This document shows, in pieces, positions 54,234 through 62,639 of a stretch of DNA of 64,000 nt. This DNA is from an uncultured Parabacteroides sp. GTDB taxonomy: Bacteria > Bacteroidota > Bacteroidia > Bacteroidales > Tannerellaceae. Under the pieces are notes generated by a model that saw nothing but the letters and a program-made list of their open reading frames with translations, had not been told where the DNA came from and did no database searches. The stretch covers positions 62,001 through 126,000 of the forward strand of contig CALCST010000031.1 of the NCBI GenBank assembly GCA_937894065.1. The letters are read 5' to 3'. Made by a program: the position numbers and the translations under genes. Within the stretch, counting starts at the first letter, position 1. Each line of letters begins with the position of its first letter.

Positions 54234-56426
54234 ATGTCTTTTATCAGAAAAACATCATTACTGTATATGTTATTTATCTGTGTCTTTGCTTTAAAGGCAC
54301 AGATAAATATTACTGAAAACGGGAAAGCTTTGTCGAGAATTATCGTTGTTGATGACAGCGAAACAAACTTGAAAGCTGCAAATCTTCTTAAGGATTTCGT
54401 ATTGAAAATAAGCGGAGTAGAGCTTAAGATTAAAGAAACTTCCAAATGGAAAGAAGGCGATATTATTATCGGTGAGAAAACTGATAAAGCTGGAGAAGAC
54501 GGTTTTCAGCTTCTTTCTTCTAATGGTTGTCTTCATATTATGTCCGGCGGAGATAAAGGTGCTATCTATGGTGTAGTTACTTTGCTTGAGAAATATCTTG
54601 GAGTTCAGTATTATGCTTATGAAACATATACACTCAGCCAGAATCCTAACATCTCAATTCCGGAGATAAATCACTCAGAAACTCCTGCTTTCAGATACCG
54701 ACAGACCTTCAGTTACGGTAATGAAGATCCGGTCTATAAATTATGGTTCCGCTTGGAAGAACCGAATGAGACTTTCATTAATAATATGTGGGTTCATACA
54801 TTTGACCGTATTCTTCCTTCTGAACGATTCGGAAAAGAACATCCGGAATATTATTCCTTTATCAATGGTAAACATCGTCCGGGCAATCATAGCCAGTGGT
54901 GTCTGACTAATCCGGCAGTGTTTGACGCAGCCGTGAAGCAGTTGGATTCTATTTTCAAGGCAAATCCCGGAATGCGTACTATATCTGTAAGTCAGAATGA
55001 TGGAAATCACACCAACTGTACTTGCGATGAATGTAAGAAAGTTGATGAATATGAAGGTTCTCCTTCAGGAAATATAATCCGTTTCATGAATAAGCTGGCA
55101 GAGCGTTTTCCAGATAAGGAATTTTCTACTCTTGCTTATCTTTATTCAATGCAGCCGCCAAAGCATACAAAGCCACTGCCAAATGTGAACATTATGCTTT
55201 GCGATATTGACTGCAAACGTGAAGTTCCACTGACAGACAATGCTTCCGGACAGGAATTTATGCGTGCTCTTAAAGGTTGGTCCGAAATATCTGATAATAT
55301 TTTTGTGTGGGATTATGGAATCAATTTCGACAATATTGTTTCTCCTTTCCCTAATTTCCATATTATACAGAAGAATATACAGCTTTTCAAGGAGCATAAC
55401 GTTACGATGCATTTCTCTCAGGTGAATGGTATCAAAGGAGGTGATTTCTCTGAAATGCGTGCTTACATGATTGCCAAGCTTATGTGGAATCCTTATCAGG
55501 ATGCTGACTCTCTTATGCTCAGCTTTATGAAAGGATATTATGGAGATGCAACTCCTTATCTATATCAGTATCACAAGATAATGCAAGGAGCTTTGCTTGC
55601 CAGTCATCAGCCGCTGTGGATTTATGATTCTCCTATATCACACAAAAACGGAATGCTTTGCCCGCAGCTTATAAAAACATACAACGAACTTTTTGATAAG
55701 GCAGAAGCTGCTGTGGCTGATAATAAATTGTATCTCGACCACGTCAGACTTTCACGTCTTCCGTTGATATATTCGGAACTTGAAATACTCAGAACTTATC
55801 CGGAACGTGATATGCAGACGGTAAAATCAAAACTTGAATTGTTCAAAACTATATCAGAAGAATTCGGAGTTAAGACTTTGAACGAGAGAAATAATCCTCC
55901 GGCAGAATACTATGAACTTTATAAAGAACGTTTCCTGCCTTCTGAAAAGGTAAATCTTGCAGCAGGAGCTTCAGTAAGATGGATTCTTCCACCGAGCGAT
56001 AAATATAAGGCGTTGGGTGATACGGCATTGACTGACGGATTATTTGGTGGAACAACATTCGTGGAAAGCTGGGTTGGCTGGGAAGGAAAGGATGCAAGTT
56101 TTGTTGTTGACTTGGGTTCGGAGAAAGAAATCATCAGCATTGAGATTGATTTTCTTCATCAGTTGGGCGGATGGATTCTTTTACCAAAAGGCGGAACTTA
56201 CAGCGTTTCCACAAATAATCAGACATTCTCTTATTTCGGTTCGTTTGAGTTTGCTGAAGATAGAGACCCGAAGGTTAAGTTTGTTCGTGGAAAAGTTGCT
56301 GTGGATTCTCCTGTCAAGGCCAGATATATCAAAGTTGATATAAAAACTCTTGGAATGTGTCCTAGCTGGCATTATGGAGTTGGATATCCGGCTTGGTTCT
56401 TTATGGACGAAATAATGGTTTATTGA
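54234..56426 (+). CDS. DUF4838 domain protein, probable secreted glycosidase
   Basis: A 730-residue protein with a signal peptide to about residue 22. It opens with an alpha-glucuronidase/hexosaminidase-type N-terminal domain (LSRIIVVDDSETNLKAANLL, then GDKGAIYGVVTLLEKYLGVQ, about 30-130). The DUF4838 barrel follows, with SVSQNDGNHTNCTCDECKK (about 258-276) and HFSQVNGIKGGDFSEMRAY. The C-terminal 130 residues are an F5/8 type C-like carbohydrate-binding fold (SFVVDLGSEKEIISIEI; VKARYIKVDIKTLG). DUF4838 is related to GH67-type barrels but no activity is known to me. It may be co-transcribed with the SulP gene. Confidence 0.83.
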   Translation: MSFIRKTSLLYMLFICVFALKAQINITENGKALSRIIVVDDSETNLKAANLLKDFVLKISGVELKIKETSKWKEGDIIIGEKTDKAGEDGFQLLSSNGCLHIMSGGDKGAIYGVVTLLEKYLGVQYYAYETYTLSQNPNISIPEINHSETPAFRYRQTFSYGNEDPVYKLWFRLEEPNETFINNMWVHTFDRILPSERFGKEHPEYYSFINGKHRPGNHSQWCLTNPAVFDAAVKQLDSIFKANPGMRTISVSQNDGNHTNCTCDECKKVDEYEGSPSGNIIRFMNKLAERFPDKEFSTLAYLYSMQPPKHTKPLPNVNIMLCDIDCKREVPLTDNASGQEFMRALKGWSEISDNIFVWDYGINFDNIVSPFPNFHIIQKNIQLFKEHNVTMHFSQVNGIKGGDFSEMRAYMIAKLMWNPYQDADSLMLSFMKGYYGDATPYLYQYHKIMQGALLASHQPLWIYDSPISHKNGMLCPQLIKTYNELFDKAEAAVADNKLYLDHVRLSRLPLIYSELEILRTYPERDMQTVKSKLELFKTISEEFGVKTLNERNNPPAEYYELYKERFLPSEKVNLAAGASVRWILPPSDKYKALGDTALTDGLFGGTTFVESWVGWEGKDASFVVDLGSEKEIISIEIDFLHQLGGWILLPKGGTYSVSTNNQTFSYFGSFEFAEDRDPKVKFVRGKVAVDSPVKARYIKVDIKTLGMCPSWHYGVGYPAWFFMDEIMVY

Positions 56427-56454
56427 TTTAAGTTTTGCAATTGCAAAACTTAAA
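56427..56454. repeat. 28-bp perfect palindrome
   Basis: TTTAAGTTTTGCAA (56427-56440) is followed without any spacer by its exact complement (56441-56454). It starts at the first base after the DUF4838 stop codon and touches the palindromic repeat at 56456. It could form a hairpin in RNA (about 12 bp with a 4-nt loop) or bind a dimeric protein. Confidence 0.9.
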
Positions 56455-56455
56455 A

Positions 56456-56522
56456 GTTGACAAGACTTTATAGGCAAGTTGACAAGGTAAAATCGTAAAA
56501 ACCTTGTCAACTTGTTTTTTTT
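56456..56522. repeat. GTTGACAA palindromic repeat with terminator-like end
   Basis: Left arm GTTGACAAG-ACTTTATAGGCAA-GTTGACAAGG, loop of about 12 bases, right arm CCTTGTCAACTTG followed by eight Ts. It would make a strong plus-strand terminator after the DUF4838 gene. Confidence 0.88.
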
Positions 56523-56670
56523 GATTCGTTGATTATCTGTCATTGATATTATTTTCAATAAATTTTTTCCTCTTCATGCAGCATTTTCAGCATTTCCTGC
56601 ATTTAATAATATAGAAAGTTTCGGAAAATCATCGAGACTGGATAAACTTGAAAATTAATAATATCTGTTT

Positions 56671-57420
56671 ATGAAAACCAATTTATTGAATTTAGGAAAA
56701 AGTGTATTGATGCTGGGAGTGCTGGCTTCTACGATGATGTTTCAGTCTTGTTTGAAGGACGATGACAATTATCATTATTCTGATTTGTTGCCTAATGCTT
56801 TGGTAACAGTGAAACCTGTTGACGGAGGAGATACTTATTTCCTTCAGCTCGACGACACAACTACATTGTTGCCGGTAAATGTTACTTCTTCTCCTTATGG
56901 AACAAAAGAAGTGCGTGCATTGGTAAACTTTGAGGAAGTAAACGAACCAAGTGGAGAATATACAAAGGCAGTTCATATCAACTGGATGGATAGTATTCTT
57001 ACTAAAACAATCGCTCCGGATTTGGGCCTACAGAATGATTCTGTTTATGGAACTGACCCTGTAGAAATTGTAAACGATTGGGTTACAATTGCCGAAGATG
57101 GTTATCTTACTCTTCGCTTCCGTACAGAAAGAGGAGAGAAGCATTTCGTAAATTTGCTTTTGGGCAAGAATCCTGAAAATCCGTATGAAGTAGAATTCCG
57201 CCACAATGCTTTCGGTAATAATTATGGTCCGATGGCTGATGGTTTGGTAGCTTTCCGTTTGGACAGTTTGCCTGATACAAAAGGTGAAACAGTTAATTTG
57301 AAACTTAAATGGAAATCTTATAGCGGAGACAAATCTGTTGAGTTCAAATATTGCACTCGCAAATCTACTCCTGCATCTGCTGCTTTGGCCGCTGAAAGAA
57401 GTGTGTTGAATTTGAATTAA
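56671..57420 (+). CDS. NigD-like lipoprotein
   Basis: A 249-residue lipoprotein: signal peptide to lipobox QSC (Cys 27), then LKDDDNYHYSD, an acidic stretch typical of exported lipoproteins in this phylum. The mature part matches the NigD-like family: an N-terminal beta domain with NALVTVKPVDGGDTYFLQLDD and VRALVNFEEV, a central AEDGYLTLRFRTE strand pair, and a C-terminal part ending with VEFKYCTRKS. NigD was named from a bacteriocin cluster of Prevotella, but the family is broad and its function is unclear. Array 3 of the 15-bp repeat follows 26 bases after it. Confidence 0.85.
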   Translation: MKTNLLNLGKSVLMLGVLASTMMFQSCLKDDDNYHYSDLLPNALVTVKPVDGGDTYFLQLDDTTTLLPVNVTSSPYGTKEVRALVNFEEVNEPSGEYTKAVHINWMDSILTKTIAPDLGLQNDSVYGTDPVEIVNDWVTIAEDGYLTLRFRTERGEKHFVNLLLGKNPENPYEVEFRHNAFGNNYGPMADGLVAFRLDSLPDTKGETVNLKLKWKSYSGDKSVEFKYCTRKSTPASAALAAERSVLNLN

Positions 57421-57445
57421 CATTTGTGCTTTACACATAATAGGT

Positions 57446-57528
57446 GAAAAACTTTTTCCATATAATATGAAAATTATTTTTCATATTATATGGAATTTTT
57501 GTTTCATCCCGATGAAAAAAGTTTTCCA
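57446..57528. repeat. Array 3 of 15-bp near-palindromes at 22-23 bp period
   Basis: Four cores: GAAAAACTTTTTCCA (57446), GAAAATTATTTTTCA (57469), GGAATTTTTGTTTCA (57492), GAAAAAAGTTTTCCA (57514), with spacers TATAATAT, TATTATAT and TCCCGAT. The first two spacers and flanks form a larger perfect inverted repeat with 16-bp arms (CCATATAATATGAAAA at 57458-57473 and its complement) around a 4-nt centre. The array lies between the NigD-like and esterase genes. Confidence 0.85.
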
Positions 57529-57610
57529 AAGTATAAAATTGTACTGAAAATATAATAGCCTGTTTTATAGTATATTAAATAACAATGGAGCTAATACGGA
57601 AAAATTTTAT

Positions 57611-57618
57611 TAAGTTTG
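57611..57618 (+). promoter_or_regulatory. -7 box of the esterase gene
   Basis: TAAGTTTG matches the consensus, 47 bases before the ATG at 57666. Repeat array 3 ends about 80 bases upstream. Confidence 0.5.
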
Positions 57619-57665
57619 TTCGTATATAAATTCTATATAATAATAAAACAATAATTCAGGTAGTT

Positions 57666-58619
57666 ATGAGAGCCGTATTTTTCCTGTTTACATTATCTTT
57701 TCTATTTGGATTTACCCAAATATCAAAAGCTTCAGAAATAGAAAAACAGACTTATATTTATGCTGTTTATGGAAAAGATACTTTGTATCTTGACAAATAT
57801 GAAATGTCAGAACCAGTTAGCCAACAGCCACGTACAACCGTAGTTTTTGCTTTCGGCGGAGGTTTCAGAGGAGGAGACAGGGCTAGAAGTTCTTACGAAC
57901 CTTATTTTCATTATCTTGCCAATAAAGGTTATGTTGTTATTTCAACGGATTATAGAACAACTTTAAGCAATATAAGTTCTGTAAAAATAGAAAAGCCTCA
58001 AGATTATATTCCTTTACTTCAGAATGCAATCCAGACAGCTGTAAGTGATTTCTATTGTGCCACAAGTTTCGTTTTGCAACATAAATCAGAGTGGAATATA
58101 AATCCGGAAATGATTATTGCAAGTGGTTCCAGTGCCGGAGCAATAACAGCTTCGCAAGCTGTTTATGGTTTGTGCAATGGATTTGTGAATGAGGCTGTTT
58201 TGCCTAAGGATTTCAAATACGCAGGTTTGATATCTTTTGCCGGAGCCATTTGTTCACCGGGACCATTGAAATGGGCATCAAAGCCTGCACCTTGTTTGTT
58301 GTTCCATGGAGATGCGGATAGCATTGTTCCTTTTAAAGAGGCAGTTATCGGTCAGATGGGATTATATGGTTCGTCAACAATAGATGCTTCTTTGGATAGC
58401 CTGAAAGTTCCGCATCAATTCTTCCAGTTCCGAAATTGCAGTCATGAAATTGCGGATACACCGATGCAGACACATTTGCCGGAAATAGGCAGATTCATAT
58501 CTCGTTTTATTGAGAAAAAGGGTTCTGTATATCAGCATATAGAAGAGGTTAATCCGGGTAAAGAAGATGTGTTTAAGGATTTCAAGCTTGAAGATTATTT
58601 GAAGGCAAATGTGAACTGA
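57666..58619 (+). CDS. Secreted alpha/beta hydrolase (esterase-like)
   Basis: A 317-residue protein with a signal peptide to about residue 22 (ISKAS). The alpha/beta hydrolase fold shows an oxyanion-hole motif FGGGFRGGDR (about 62-71, like the HGGG of the hormone-sensitive lipase group), the nucleophile elbow GSSAG (about 156-160, Ser in the middle), an acid Asp in LLFHGDADSIVP (about 217-228), and His in NCSHEIA (about 258). All catalytic parts are present. The substrate may be an esterified sugar, but no CAZyme adjoins it. It stands alone, followed by a strong bidirectional terminator. Confidence 0.87.
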   Translation: MRAVFFLFTLSFLFGFTQISKASEIEKQTYIYAVYGKDTLYLDKYEMSEPVSQQPRTTVVFAFGGGFRGGDRARSSYEPYFHYLANKGYVVISTDYRTTLSNISSVKIEKPQDYIPLLQNAIQTAVSDFYCATSFVLQHKSEWNINPEMIIASGSSAGAITASQAVYGLCNGFVNEAVLPKDFKYAGLISFAGAICSPGPLKWASKPAPCLLFHGDADSIVPFKEAVIGQMGLYGSSTIDASLDSLKVPHQFFQFRNCSHEIADTPMQTHLPEIGRFISRFIEKKGSVYQHIEEVNPGKEDVFKDFKLEDYLKANVN

Positions 58620-58660
58620 TGGATAAGTTGAGATAAAAAAATATATATATTGAAAAAAAT

Positions 58661-58700
58661 AAAACCCCAAAAGCACATACTCCTGTGCCTTTGGGGTTTT
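58661..58700. terminator. Bidirectional terminator between the esterase gene and polA
   Basis: AAAACCCCAAAAGCACA (58661-58677) pairs with TGTGCCTTTGGGGTTTT (58684-58700) with a single mismatch and a 6-nt loop. T-rich flanks exist on both strands, so it can end both converging transcripts. Confidence 0.93.
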
Positions 58701-58715
58701 GTATATAAATGAACA

Positions 58716-61481
58716 TCAATGAGCTTCAAGCCAACTTTTGCCTTCACCGTAATCTGCAATCAGAGGAACACGAAGTTTGATGACATTTTCCATAGAATCA
58801 AGAACTATTTCTTTCACCTTTTCATATTCATCTTTATAGACATTGAAGTTCAATTCGTCGTGAACTTGCAGAATCATACGGCTTTTTAGGCCTTCTTCTT
58901 CAAATCTTTGATGTATTTTAATCATTGCCAATTTAATAATGTCGGCAGCACTTCCCTGAATTGGAGCATTTATGGCATTTCGTTCGGCATAACCACGGAC
59001 AACGGCATTTCCGGAATTAATATCCGGAAGGAAACGTTTACGCTTGAAAATAGTTTCAACATAGCCGTGTTCTTTGGCAACGCGGATACTTTCATCCATA
59101 TATTTTCGTATTTCCGGATAAGTATTGAAATATCCGTCAATCAATTCTTTTGATTCTGCGCGTGGAATATTCAATCTTTCGGCAAGACCAAAAACAGAAA
59201 TACCATAGATAATACCAAAATTTGCTGTTTTTGCCTTTCGGCGCATATCGCTGGTTACTTCATTTATCGGAACATTATAAATCTTAGCAGCTGTTGCAGC
59301 ATGAATATCTTCGCCACTGACAAAAGCTTCAACCATGTGAGCATCGTTGCTAAGATGAGCCATAATGCGAAGTTCAATCTGCGAATAGTCGGCAGAGAAG
59401 AAAATGCAGTCATCATTATCAGCCGTAAAGGCACGACGAATTTCACGTCCCATTTCATCACGGACAGGAATGTTCTGCAGGTTCGGATTAGTTGAACTTA
59501 ATCGTCCTGTAGCAGTTACAGCCTGGTTGAATGAAGTGTGAATCTTTCCGGTTTCTTTGTTGATAAGTTCCGGAAGAGCATCAATATAAGTGCTCAGTAA
59601 TTTCTTCAAACCACGATATTCCAGAATCTTTCCGATAATCGGATGCTTTGAACGTAATTTTTCCAAAACCTCTTCGCTAGTGCTGTAGCCTCCGGTTTTT
59701 GTTTTCTTTGCTTTTTCATCCAATTTCATTCTGTCGAACAGAACTTCACCAATCTGTTTCGGTGAATTGATGTTGAATTCCAAACCGGCAAGTTCATGAA
59801 TTTCCTTTTCCAATGAAACAAGTTGGCCGGAAAGAATTTCAGAAGATTCTTTCAAAGCAGATGTATCAAGAGTTACACCGGTTGCTTCCATTTCTGCCAG
59901 TACATAAATCAAAGGCATTTCAATATTATGGAACAAATCTTCTACTGATTCCTGTTTCAGCAGAGGTTCGAAGTAATCTTTAAGTTGCAAGGTTATGTCT
60001 GCATCTTCTGCAGCATATTCCGAAATCTGATTAAGCGGAACATTTCTCATGTTTCCCTGCTTTTTTCCTTTCGGACCGATAAGCTCTTCGATTGATACAG
60101 TTTTATACTTCAAATATGTTTCCGCAAGGTAATCCATATTATGACGAAGTTCCGGATTTAGCAGATAGTGCGCAATCATTGTGTCGAAAAGTGGACCGGC
60201 AACTTTCACTCCATATTTTCTGAGAACAAGAATATCGAATTTTATATTCTGACCGATTTTCTGAATTTCCGGATTCTGCAGGGCAGGAGAGAAGCGGGCA
60301 ACAATTTTCGTCGCTTCTTCTCTGTTTGCCGGAACAGGAACATACCAAGCTTCATTTTTGGTGATAGAAAACGACATTCCTACCAATTCTGCAGTCAGCG
60401 GGTCGATTCCGTCAGTTTCCGTGTCAAAACAGAAAAATTTCTGATTCGCCAAAATTGAGCAAATTTTGCTTATTTCTTCCTCATTATCAGCAATATGATA
60501 TGTATGAGGAGTGGATTTTAAGTCCGCGAGACTCGATTTTTTTTCAGCTTCCGTATTTTCGTCCGAAAAAATGGCAAAAAGTGAGCCTTGAACAGGACCA
60601 GATTTTACTTCTTTCTGCGGCTCTTGTTTAAATCTGTTAATAAAAGTTCTAAATTCTAATTCAGTATATATTTCGATTAGTTTATCTTCATTAACATTTT
60701 GCTTTTTGCAAGAGTCAGCATCAAATTCAATAGGAACATCAGTCTTGATTGTGGCAAGGAATTTTGAGAAACGGATTTGCTCAGCATTTTCTTCCACTTT
60801 CTTTTTCTGTGCACCTTTCAGTTTGTCTGTGTTCGCAAGAAGATTATCTATACTACCAAAATCGGCGAGAAGTTTCTGTGCTGTTTTTTCGCCAACACCA
60901 GGACAACCCGGAATGTTGTCAGAGCTGTCGCCCATCAAACCGAGCAAATCTATTACTTGTTCCGTAGAAGAAAGATTGAATTTTGCCAACACTTCCGGAA
61001 CGCCCATAATATCATATCCGCCGCCGTGCTTAGGTCTATACATATATATATTATCACCGACAAGCTGACCATAGTCTTTATCCGGCGTCATCATATATAC
61101 GGTGAAACCTTTCTGTGCAGCTTGTTTGGATATAGTTCCGATAACATCGTCAGCTTCATATCCCGGAACTTCAAGAATTGGTATATTATATGCTTCGATA
61201 ATATCTCTGATAATAGGAACAGATTGTCTGATTACTTCGGGAGTTTCTTCGCGCTGAGCCTTGTATTGTTCGAAGGCTTCATGACGGAAAGTCGGTCCTT
61301 TCGGGTCGAAAGCAACGGCAACATGGCTGGGATTTTCTTTTTTGAGAACATCTTCCAATATATTCACAAATCCGAAAATAGCCGAAGTGTTGAAACCTTT
61401 CGAATTGATTCGAGGGCTTCTTATCAGCGCATAATATGAGCGATAAATAAGCGCATAAGCATCTATAAGGAGTAATTTCAT
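58716..61481 (-). CDS. polA: DNA polymerase I
   Basis: Fills gaps and removes primers in replication and repair. About 921 residues from the ATG at 61481 (the frame extends 15 codons further). The 5'-3' exonuclease domain (1-290) has LLLIDAYALIYRSYYAL, VPGYEADDVIG and LLGLMGDSSDNIPGCPGVGEK. The 3'-5' exonuclease domain keeps its metal-binding carboxylates (FCFDTETDG), so proofreading should be active. Polymerase motifs: A SADYSQIELR, B RRKAKTANFGIIYG, C QVHDELN near the C-terminus. All domains are complete. Confidence 0.97.
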   Translation of the reverse strand: MKLLLIDAYALIYRSYYALIRSPRINSKGFNTSAIFGFVNILEDVLKKENPSHVAVAFDPKGPTFRHEAFEQYKAQREETPEVIRQSVPIIRDIIEAYNIPILEVPGYEADDVIGTISKQAAQKGFTVYMMTPDKDYGQLVGDNIYMYRPKHGGGYDIMGVPEVLAKFNLSSTEQVIDLLGLMGDSSDNIPGCPGVGEKTAQKLLADFGSIDNLLANTDKLKGAQKKKVEENAEQIRFSKFLATIKTDVPIEFDADSCKKQNVNEDKLIEIYTELEFRTFINRFKQEPQKEVKSGPVQGSLFAIFSDENTEAEKKSSLADLKSTPHTYHIADNEEEISKICSILANQKFFCFDTETDGIDPLTAELVGMSFSITKNEAWYVPVPANREEATKIVARFSPALQNPEIQKIGQNIKFDILVLRKYGVKVAGPLFDTMIAHYLLNPELRHNMDYLAETYLKYKTVSIEELIGPKGKKQGNMRNVPLNQISEYAAEDADITLQLKDYFEPLLKQESVEDLFHNIEMPLIYVLAEMEATGVTLDTSALKESSEILSGQLVSLEKEIHELAGLEFNINSPKQIGEVLFDRMKLDEKAKKTKTGGYSTSEEVLEKLRSKHPIIGKILEYRGLKKLLSTYIDALPELINKETGKIHTSFNQAVTATGRLSSTNPNLQNIPVRDEMGREIRRAFTADNDDCIFFSADYSQIELRIMAHLSNDAHMVEAFVSGEDIHAATAAKIYNVPINEVTSDMRRKAKTANFGIIYGISVFGLAERLNIPRAESKELIDGYFNTYPEIRKYMDESIRVAKEHGYVETIFKRKRFLPDINSGNAVVRGYAERNAINAPIQGSAADIIKLAMIKIHQRFEEEGLKSRMILQVHDELNFNVYKDEYEKVKEIVLDSMENVIKLRVPLIADYGEGKSWLEAH

Positions 61482-61554
61482 TCTTATGAATAGGTTTTTG
61501 TGTGACAAACTTCGGTAAATGTACAAAAAAACTAGCTTACTCGATACTTTTTGC

Positions 61555-61562
61555 TACTTTTG
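61555..61562 (+). promoter_or_regulatory. -7 box of the polyprenyl synthase gene
   Basis: TACTTTTG matches the consensus and is 18 bases before the ATG at 61581. It overlaps the codons of the longer open frame that begins at 61551, so that start is unlikely. Confidence 0.6.
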
Positions 61563-61580
61563 CGTATCGTTGATATTTTT

Positions 61581-62552
61581 ATGAAAGATAGAAGTAAAAT
61601 AGAGGAACCGGTAGCAGCTGCATTTGCACGTTTCAACGAAGAGTTTGAATCATCTCTTCGCAGTGAGACTCGTCTGCTTCAGTCTGCCATTGAGCAGATA
61701 TTGAATTCTACCGGAAAGCATGTAAGGCCATTGTTGGTGCTGCTCTCTGCCGAAGCTTGCGGTGGAGTAAACGATTCTACTATAAATGCATCCATATTTC
61801 TGGAATTGCTTCATACAGCAACATTGATACATGATGATGTAATTGATGAGACAAAACAACGCCGAGGTGTTCCTTCGTTGAATGCCATTTTTGATAACCG
61901 TGTTTCTGTTTTAGTTGGAGATTATGTTCTTTCAACAGCTTTGATTCGTTCAATACAGACAGGAAATTTGCGTATTATCGGTATAGTTTCAAATTTGGGA
62001 AGAGACTTGTCCGAAGGAGAAATAAAGCAACTTGAAACAGCAGATGAAAGCATAATTGATGAAGACTGTTATATGCAGGTTATATTCAAGAAGACCGCAA
62101 CACTACTTTCTGCCTGTGCTGAGATTGGCGCAATTTCTGCTAATGCAACAGAACACGAAATAGAAGTCCTGAAACGCTTTGGTGAATATTTAGGGTACAG
62201 CTTCCAGATTAAAGACGATATATTCGATTATTTCCATGATTTGAATATCGGAAAACCAACAGGCAACGATATCCGTGAAGGAAAGATTACTCTTCCTTTA
62301 TTATATGCATTACGGTCGGGTGGGGAAGAAGCTGAGAATTTCCGCCGCATAATTTTGGAAAAAGATTTCACTACTGAAAATATTGAATCTCTGATTGAGT
62401 TTGCCAAGGCAAAAGGTGGAATCGAATATGCTGAATCCCGAATGAGAGAATTTTATAACAAAGCGTTGGCAGAATTGGATTCTCTGAAAGATTCGCCGGC
62501 AAGACAAGGTTTGAAGGATTTGGCAGAATATGTAATCGAAAGAAAGAAATAA
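61581..62552 (+). CDS. Polyprenyl diphosphate synthase (IspB-like)
   Basis: A trans-prenyltransferase of about 323 residues that lengthens farnesyl diphosphate with isopentenyl diphosphate to make the side chain of quinones. The first aspartate-rich motif is LIHDDVIDETKQRRG (about 84-98), the second KDDIFDYF (about 208-215). GKHVRPLLVLLSAEACGG (about 45-62) is the IPP-binding part. The chain length cannot be told with confidence, but small residues upstream of the first motif point to a long product such as octaprenyl. It diverges from polA and converges on deoC. Confidence 0.93.
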   Translation: MKDRSKIEEPVAAAFARFNEEFESSLRSETRLLQSAIEQILNSTGKHVRPLLVLLSAEACGGVNDSTINASIFLELLHTATLIHDDVIDETKQRRGVPSLNAIFDNRVSVLVGDYVLSTALIRSIQTGNLRIIGIVSNLGRDLSEGEIKQLETADESIIDEDCYMQVIFKKTATLLSACAEIGAISANATEHEIEVLKRFGEYLGYSFQIKDDIFDYFHDLNIGKPTGNDIREGKITLPLLYALRSGGEEAENFRRIILEKDFTTENIESLIEFAKAKGGIEYAESRMREFYNKALAELDSLKDSPARQGLKDLAEYVIERKK

Positions 62553-62573
62553 TCTATTCGTTAAACAAAATAA

Positions 62574-62622
62574 GTTGACAAGAATGCAAGTGATAAATCT
62601 TGAATCTTGTCAACTTATTTTT
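62574..62622. repeat. Short GTTGACAA palindromic repeat with terminator-like end
   Basis: Left arm AAGTTGACAAGA, right arm TCTTGTCAACTTA followed by six Ts. It is the simplest copy, with one unit per arm, and sits between converging genes. Confidence 0.85.
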
Positions 62623-62639
62623 TATGTTCTCAGCAGTTT

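Noticed and set aside
60777..61439. 220-codon open frame antisense to polA
   Set aside because: Contained in polA; the composition (many Phe, Ile, Arg and His) is that of a reverse-frame shadow.
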